Source of the DNA: Niveispirillum sp943370215
Lineage (GTDB): Bacteria > Pseudomonadota > Alphaproteobacteria > Azospirillales > Azospirillaceae
Assembly (NCBI GenBank): GCA_943370215.1
Contig: CALRQC020000001.1
Span: 310,001 to 374,000 of the forward strand
Direction: 5' to 3'
Length of the DNA: 64,000 nt
Below are positions 59,140 through 64,000 of this stretch, one piece after another. Both the position numbers and the translations under genes were made by a program. Below the pieces are notes generated by a model. That model was not told where the DNA came from and ran no database searches. It was given only the letters and a program-made list of their open reading frames with translations. Each line of letters opens with the position of its first letter. Position 1 is the stretch's first letter.

Positions 59140-60771
59140 ATGAACGAAACGAACCGCGTCTATCTCTACGACACCACCCTGCGCGATGGCGCCCAGACCT
59201 CGGGCGTGGATTTCACCGTGGCGGACAAGATTGCCATCGCGCAGGAGCTGGACGCGCTGGGCGTTGATTATGTCGAAGGCGGCTGGCCCGGTGCCAACCC
59301 CACCGACGATGCCTTCTTTGCCGAACCGCCGAAGCTGGGCCGCGCTACCTTCACCGCGTTCGGCATGACGCGCCGGCCGGGCCGCAGCGCGTCCAACGAT
59401 CCCGGCCTGTCGGCGCTGCTGGACAGCCCGGCCCAGGCGGTCTGCATCGTCGGCAAAAGCTGGGATTTCCATGTCGATGTGGCGCTGGGTATCCCGCGCG
59501 AGGAGAATCTGACCCTGATCGCCGACAGCATCCGGGAGATCAAGGCGCGGGGCCGTGAACCCTTGTTCGATGCCGAACATTTCTTCGACGGTTACAAGGC
59601 CAATCCTGATTACGCGCTGGCCTGCGCCAAGGTGGCCTATGAGGCGGGTGCCCGCTGGGTCGTGCTGTGCGACACCAATGGCGGCACCCTGCCCGATGAG
59701 GTGGAACAGATCGTTGCCCGTGTGGCCAGTGTGATTCCCGGCAGCCATATCGGCATCCACACCCACAATGACACGGAAAATGCCGTAGCCAATTCCCTGG
59801 CCGCTGTGCGGGCCGGGGCGCGGATGATCCAGGGCACGCTGAACGGGCTGGGTGAACGCTGCGGTAACGCCAATCTGCTCTCCCTGATCCCCACGCTGAC
59901 GGTGAAGATGGGGTTTGATACCGGCGTCAGCCGTGAGGGGCTGGCAAGGCTGGTCCATGTCAGCCGGATGCTGGATGAACGGCTGAACCGCACGCCCAAC
60001 CGCCATGCCGCCTATGTGGGGGAGAGCGCCTTTGCCCATAAGGGCGGTCTGCATGTCTCCGCCGTGGAGAAAGACCCCAGCTCCTATGAGCATGTCGACC
60101 CGTCGCTGGTCGGCAATCGCCGCCATGTGCTGGTCTCTGACCAGGCCGGCCGTTCCAACATCCTGGCCCGCCTGCGGGAGGTGGGGGTGGAGGTCGATCC
60201 CAAGGATGAACGGATCGGCCAACTGGTCGATCTGGTGAAACGGCGGGAGTTCGAGGGTTACGCCTATGACGGGGCGGAGGCGAGCTTTGAACTGCTGGCC
60301 CGCCGGGCACTGGGGCAGGTGCCGGATTATTTCCGCCTCGCCGCCTTCCGGGTGTTGGATGAACGCCGCTGGAACGCCAAGGGCGAACTGGTAACCCTCT
60401 CGGAAGCCACCACCAAGGTTGAGGTACCGTCTGCCAATGGCGACGGCCAGCCGGTGATGACGGTGGCGGAAGGCAATGGCCCGGTCAACGCGCTGGACCA
60501 GGCGCTGCGCAAGGCCCTGATCCCCGTCTATCCGGCGCTGGAGGGGATGCGGCTGGTCGATTACAAGGTGCGCATCCTCTCTGCTCAGGATGGCAGCAAG
60601 GCGGTAACGCGGGTGCTGATTGAAACAGCGGATCGCCATGGGCAGCGCTGGGTGACCGTCGGCGTCTCTGCCAATGTCATCGATGCCAGCTTCAATGCGC
60701 TGTCGGACAGCATTACCTATTGCCTCTACCGGTCCGGTGCCGCTATCGACAAGCCTGTGGTGGCGGCCTGA
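59140..60771 (+). CDS. cimA: (R)-citramalate synthase
   Basis: A 543-residue enzyme joining acetyl-CoA and pyruvate, giving a threonine-independent start to isoleucine synthesis. RVYLYDTTLRDGAQTSGVDF is the catalytic DRE-TIM barrel start, HIGIHTHNDTENAVANSLAA the metal site and GTLNGLGERCGNANLLSLIP the conserved loop. A C-terminal LeuA-type allosteric domain follows from about residue 430. The long linker region HKGGLHVSAVEKDPSSYEHV distinguishes CimA from isopropylmalate synthase. Confidence 0.94.
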   Translation: MNETNRVYLYDTTLRDGAQTSGVDFTVADKIAIAQELDALGVDYVEGGWPGANPTDDAFFAEPPKLGRATFTAFGMTRRPGRSASNDPGLSALLDSPAQAVCIVGKSWDFHVDVALGIPREENLTLIADSIREIKARGREPLFDAEHFFDGYKANPDYALACAKVAYEAGARWVVLCDTNGGTLPDEVEQIVARVASVIPGSHIGIHTHNDTENAVANSLAAVRAGARMIQGTLNGLGERCGNANLLSLIPTLTVKMGFDTGVSREGLARLVHVSRMLDERLNRTPNRHAAYVGESAFAHKGGLHVSAVEKDPSSYEHVDPSLVGNRRHVLVSDQAGRSNILARLREVGVEVDPKDERIGQLVDLVKRREFEGYAYDGAEASFELLARRALGQVPDYFRLAAFRVLDERRWNAKGELVTLSEATTKVEVPSANGDGQPVMTVAEGNGPVNALDQALRKALIPVYPALEGMRLVDYKVRILSAQDGSKAVTRVLIETADRHGQRWVTVGVSANVIDASFNALSDSITYCLYRSGAAIDKPVVAA

Positions 60772-60816
60772 CAGGGGCCGCCACCTTGACACTTTGGCGT
60801 TAAGGTTGCGGGTTCC

Positions 60817-61623
60817 ATGTCCAGCGGTACGAACAAGAAGCTGTTATCCAAGACGCAGGCCGATGGCGAGGGGCCTGCCGTTATCCTCATCCAGCCGCAG
60901 ATGGGGGAGAATATCGGCGCCTGCGCCCGCGCCATGCTGAATTGCGGGCTGACCGATCTGCGTCTGGTCAACCCGCGTGACGGTTGGCCGAATGAGAAGG
61001 CGGTGTCGGCGTCGGCTGGTGCCACGCTGGTGCTGGATAATGTGAAGCTGTTTGACAGCACAGAGGCGGCGATTGCCGATCTGCACAAGGTCTATTCCAC
61101 CGCCGCCCGTGTCCGCGATCTGGTCAAGCCGGTGGTGACAGCGCGCGAGGCGGCGGCGGAAATGCGCGCCCATTGGGATGCCGGCCGCAAAGTTGGCCTG
61201 ATGTTCGGGCCGGAACGCACCGGGCTGGTGAATGACGATATCACGCTGACCGATACGCTGATTTCCATCCCGCTCAATCCCGGTTTCTCCTCCCTCAATC
61301 TGGGCCAGGCGGTGCTGCTGGTGGCCTATGAATGGTGGATCGCCGGGCAGGATGTGGAAGACCGCTATCTGCATACAGGCGCCAGCCGCCCCGCCACCAA
61401 GGCGGAAATGCAGAATCTGTTCGAACATCTGGAAGGGGAGTTGGACCTGACCGGTTTCTACACCCATCCCGATAAGCGCCCTTCCATGATCCGCAATGTG
61501 CGCAACACCCTGCAGCGCTGCGCCATGACCGAACAGGAAGTCCGCACCTTCCACGGTATCCTGGCGGCCCTGTCCGGCCGCAAGAAGCAACGCAAGCCGG
61601 ACAGCGGCGACGCGGAGGGCTGA
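60817..61623 (+). CDS. trmJ: tRNA 2'-O-methyltransferase TrmJ-like
   Basis: A 268-residue SPOUT methyltransferase. AVILIQPQMGENIGACARAM is the N-terminal motif, FGPERTGLVNDDI motif 2 and IPLNPGFSSLNLGQAVLLVA the knotted AdoMet site. A C-terminal dimerisation part resembles TrmJ, which methylates position 32 of tRNAs. It follows cimA by 45 bases. Confidence 0.92.
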   Translation: MSSGTNKKLLSKTQADGEGPAVILIQPQMGENIGACARAMLNCGLTDLRLVNPRDGWPNEKAVSASAGATLVLDNVKLFDSTEAAIADLHKVYSTAARVRDLVKPVVTAREAAAEMRAHWDAGRKVGLMFGPERTGLVNDDITLTDTLISIPLNPGFSSLNLGQAVLLVAYEWWIAGQDVEDRYLHTGASRPATKAEMQNLFEHLEGELDLTGFYTHPDKRPSMIRNVRNTLQRCAMTEQEVRTFHGILAALSGRKKQRKPDSGDAEG

Positions 61624-61631
61624 TCCCCGGA

Positions 61632-62720
61632 CTAAACGCCGGTGGTTGGGTTGGAGGCGGCGGTTTGTGCCTGTTGCTGGGGTGGGGCGGTGTCGGGTTG
61701 TGCCCCACCTTGTGGCAGAAAGCTGGTGGCCCCAAGGTTGCTGCGCATTTTCATCAGCTTCTGCAGCAGATCAAACCAGAAGGGTGCCCCCATCTGCAGG
61801 GCAAAGCCGGTGATCAGCCACCCCAGGATCAGGGTTATCCAGCCTTTTTGATTGCCGATATCTTCAATATTCTGTCCCCAGCCGATCGGCAGCGCACCAA
61901 CGGAGCGAAAGGCCTGCATCGCTGCTTCTGTTTGGCAGCGGATCGCTTCCGTTACTGCCGCATCACCTTGCGACTGTGCCACTGGGGTGCAACCACGGCC
62001 AGGGACGACATCCTTGGCCGTCTGTAGTGCCGTGCTCAAGGTGACCTGACGGGCGATGTCGTCCTGCCACAATACTTCGGCAATATGGATGGTGTTGGCA
62101 TTCACCACCACCGCCAGCAGAATGCCCAGCATCAGGGTGATGCGCTGAATGCGCTTACGATACCACTCGCTGACCCGCGCCATGCCCTGATCATACCATT
62201 GGGCCAGCGCGTCCTCCACGGCCATCGCACGCCGTTCCGCGTCGGCCAGCACCAGCAGCAAATTGTTTTTCAGCGGCCCGTCCGGCAGCTTGGCAATGGA
62301 TTGCCGCGCATCATCAAAGCTGAAGCCCGGTTCTGAGGGGGCCCTGACGGATTGTGCCATGGCATTGGCAGCGCCGTCGGTCTGGTGCAGAACATCCAGC
62401 AGGCTCAGCGCGAAGATGCGCGGGGGGATGGAGGCAGCACTTCCACCGCTGGCCGTGCCATTGATCAGCGGATGGGCCATCACTTGGCTTGCGATGGTCC
62501 CCAAGGGGGACTGTCTGACCGGGCTGGTTGGGTTTGTCGCACCCGGATCCCCCTTGCTGCCTTGCAACAACCAGAGCACCCCGCGTTCCAACGTCGTGGC
62601 GCGCAGTTTCAACAGTCCGGCAATCGTTTCCGTCATGGCGGTAACAACGACGCTGAGTGACATATAGATCAGGATAAGTCCCAGGCCGATGTCAATGATA
62701 CGAAAAAGATCGCCGGACAT
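61632..62720 (-). CDS. Membrane protein of unknown function
   Basis: A 362-residue protein. One N-terminal helix (IDIGLGLILIYMSLSVVVTA), a cytoplasmic or periplasmic region containing FALSLLDVLHQTDGAANAMA and ALAQWYDQGMARVSEWYRKR, then two more helices (ITLMLGILLAVVVNANTIHI; GWITLILGWLITGFALQMGA). The C-terminus is Gln/Pro-rich. GAGGG precedes the ATG at 62720. Similar proteins occur as conserved hypotheticals. The longer frame begins inside the repeat block and is not used. Confidence 0.75.
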   Translation of the reverse strand: MSGDLFRIIDIGLGLILIYMSLSVVVTAMTETIAGLLKLRATTLERGVLWLLQGSKGDPGATNPTSPVRQSPLGTIASQVMAHPLINGTASGGSAASIPPRIFALSLLDVLHQTDGAANAMAQSVRAPSEPGFSFDDARQSIAKLPDGPLKNNLLLVLADAERRAMAVEDALAQWYDQGMARVSEWYRKRIQRITLMLGILLAVVVNANTIHIAEVLWQDDIARQVTLSTALQTAKDVVPGRGCTPVAQSQGDAAVTEAIRCQTEAAMQAFRSVGALPIGWGQNIEDIGNQKGWITLILGWLITGFALQMGAPFWFDLLQKLMKMRSNLGATSFLPQGGAQPDTAPPQQQAQTAASNPTTGV

Positions 62721-62802
62721 ATCGCCCTCTACTATCGGATGAGCAAAGGGTAATATGTCCAGCATTTTAATTGAAGGGAAATTGTCTGTCAGAAATAACG
62801 AT

Positions 62803-62956
62803 TTAATACCAAGGGTCATGGGGCATGACCCTTGGTGGCCAGCGACCGCTGGCCCGCGGGCACGTGCCCGCGTAAGCCCAAGCTGCCGGAGGCAGCGCCC
62901 GGCGCCTGAGGGAGAAGGTTAATACCAAGGGTCTGGGGCATGACCCTTGGTATTAA
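62803..62956. repeat. Composite block of five adjacent hairpins
   Basis: In 154 bases there are five perfect palindromes: 62808-62836 (13-bp arms, ACCAAGGGTCATG), 62837-62854 (8-bp arms), 62855-62872 (an 18-base uninterrupted palindrome), 62882-62896 (6-bp arms) and 62919-62956 (15-bp arms, TTAATACCAAGGGTC). The first and last share TAATACCAAGGGTC and GGGGCATGACCCTTGGT and so bracket the block as two copies. It looks like a small mobile palindromic element. Confidence 0.8.
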
Positions 62957-63201
62957 GGCTGTGTCTGCCGATCTTGTCGACTGCCGACATGCCCTTTACG
63001 ACTCAGGTGGTCTGTTGGCCGTGCCTTCGCCCATTCCACCGCCCGCAATGCTGCCTCGTCGCCCTTGGGGCCGACGGTCCGGGTGGAGGGATGGCGGCTG
63101 GCGCCCTGTGCGGCCCTGCCCGCTTGCCGCCATTCGCTTTCTGCCAAGCGCATGGCGCCGCTATTGCCGGCGGCATTCGTCTCAATCTCTGGCTTTTCCA
63201 T
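62953..63201 (-). CDS. Hypothetical protein (82 residues), stop inside the repeat
   Basis: A hydrophilic, basic protein starting MEKPEIETNAAGNSGAMRLA, with a likely disordered middle (ASRHPSTRTVGPKGDE). A strong AAGGAGGAG ribosome site stands 4 bases before the ATG, arguing for real translation. The TAA stop lies inside the right arm of the composite hairpin block, so the C-terminus may have been reset by insertion of the repeat. No family recognised. Confidence 0.55.
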   Translation of the reverse strand: MEKPEIETNAAGNSGAMRLAESEWRQAGRAAQGASRHPSTRTVGPKGDEAALRAVEWAKARPTDHLSRKGHVGSRQDRQTQP

Positions 63202-63372
63202 TTTGCTCCTCCTTGCATCATCTCGAAAAGCAGCTTTGGCTGTGCTGTTTCCGGTTGGGAAGATGTGGCCGCGCAGTGGGAAACTTGCTGACATGCCCTT
63301 CAAGCCTCTCGGAAATGCAACGACACCCTGCTAGGGATGTTCCATCTGATTGACAGGTGGGGAGGACAAGCG

Positions 63373-64000
63373 TTGGACATCGCGGAAACGGCGAACCATG
63401 CCGTGGAGCCGGCTGCCCATGGCGTGCCCATGATGGATGAAGGGCTATTGTTCCTTTCCGTTGCGGTTATCTGCATCCTACTCCTTCACCGGCTGCGAAT
63501 CAGCCCTGTTTTGGGTTATCTGGGGGCCGGGTTGGTTTTGGGACCGACCGGCTTTGGCGTGGTGCGGGAGGTTGAGTCGATCCGCTCGGTGGCTGAACTG
63601 GGGGTGGTGTTTCTGCTGTTCCTGATCGGTCTGGAATTATCGGTCGATCGTTTGCGCGCCTTAGGTCGATGGGTTTTCGGCCTCGGAACGGCGCAGTTTC
63701 TGGTCACCGGTGGTGTGGTGGCCGCTGCCGCTGCGGTATTGGGGCTGCCGCCGGCCACGGCGATTCTGTTGGGGGGCGGTATGGCGCTTTCCTCCACGGC
63801 GGTCGTCGTACAGTTACTGATCGAGCGGGGGGAGGTGGCGTCGCCGACGGGGCGCACCACCTTTGCCGTGCTGCTGTTCCAGGATCTGGCGGTCGTGCCG
63901 CTGTTGCTGTTCGCGGCGGTGCTGGCCGGCCCACCTGACCAATCGATCCCGCTTGCCATGGCGCTTGCCATGGGCAAGGCTGCATTGGCCGTAGTCATCA
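63373..64000 (+). CDS. Kef-type cation:proton antiporter, 3' end cut by window edge
   Basis: The first 209 codons of a monovalent-cation:proton antiporter-2 family protein (KefB/KefC-like). Several membrane helices are seen, with LGYLGAGLVLGPTGFGVV, FLLFLIGLELSVDRLRALGR, GGGMALSSTAVVVQLLIERG and TTFAVLLFQDLAVVPLLLF. The start is probably TTG at 63373, seven bases after GGAGG; an ATG at 63430 is the alternative. The regulatory TrkA-N part, if any, lies outside the window. Confidence 0.92.
   Translation, partial: MDIAETANHAVEPAAHGVPMMDEGLLFLSVAVICILLLHRLRISPVLGYLGAGLVLGPTGFGVVREVESIRSVAELGVVFLLFLIGLELSVDRLRALGRWVFGLGTAQFLVTGGVVAAAAAVLGLPPATAILLGGGMALSSTAVVVQLLIERGEVASPTGRTTFAVLLFQDLAVVPLLLFAAVLAGPPDQSIPLAMALAMGKAALAVVI

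Noticed and set aside
58972..60792. Upstream extension of the lipB frame across cimA
   Set aside because: It overlaps the clear cimA gene on the other strand and has no protein similarity; lipB starts near 58971.
62803..62956. CRISPR array or tRNA in the hairpin block
   Set aside because: No regularly spaced direct repeats with unique spacers and no cloverleaf; the units are palindromes of differing length.

Overview
The window is GC-rich alphaproteobacterial chromosome, most likely from the Rhodospirillales (Azospirillum/Niveispirillum-like). This placement is inferred from the flgB-flgC-fliE-fliQ-fliR-flhB-cckA order, the dsbA-like-aroQ-accB-accC cluster, eukaryotic-type NADP isocitrate dehydrogenase, a DUF3126 protein, a PyrC lacking metal ligands next to PyrB, and AldR-type control of alanine dehydrogenase. 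No rRNA, tRNA, CRISPR array, transposase or integrase was seen.

Layout. 1-1.9 kb: a chemoreceptor cut by the left edge. 2.4-9.1 kb: a divalent-metal RND efflux operon (czcC-czcB-czcA) bracketed by two His-rich exported proteins. 9.2-12 kb: a long inverted repeat, a tiny gene too short for most callers, icd and a LOG-family enzyme. 12.1-14.5 kb: cytochrome c', cytochrome b561 and an Ig-like/LysM protein. 14.7-18.6 kb: small hypotheticals, infA, a cold-shock gene and a HerA-like ATPase. 18.8-26.5 kb: the flagellar export-gate genes in two divergent arms, ending in the cell-cycle kinase gene cckA. 26.9-30.1 kb: a large TonB-dependent receptor. 30.3-33.5 kb: accC, accB, aroQ and a DsbA-like gene on the minus strand. 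33.8-35.3 kb: a response regulator with a degenerate HD-GYP domain. 36-46 kb: topA, dprA, gap, parE, a thioesterase gene, and ald with its divergent Lrp-type regulator. 46.1-47.6 kb: an orphan three-gene unit with two phage tail-collar proteins. 47.8-53.6 kb: a Nudix gene, a GFA-family gene, plsY, pyrC', pyrB, a PhoD-like phosphatase and a small anti-sigma-like protein. 54-62.7 kb: glgP, a TPR/TonB-C protein, lipB, cimA, trmJ and an unknown membrane protein. 62.8-63 kb: a cluster of five adjacent hairpins. 63.4 kb to the edge: a Kef-type antiporter cut by the right end.

Most of the window is core housekeeping. The parts that look accessory or unusual are the metal-efflux operon with its His-rich satellites, the tail-collar trio in a locally AT-rich pocket, the structured repeats, a three-copy decapeptide repeat inside cytochrome b561, and the apparently inactive HD-GYP protein. 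I saw no clear undescribed multi-gene defence or secretion system. The tail-collar unit is the best candidate for something uncharacterised.

Start positions were chosen from Shine-Dalgarno sites and family N-termini, so several differ from the longest open frame.
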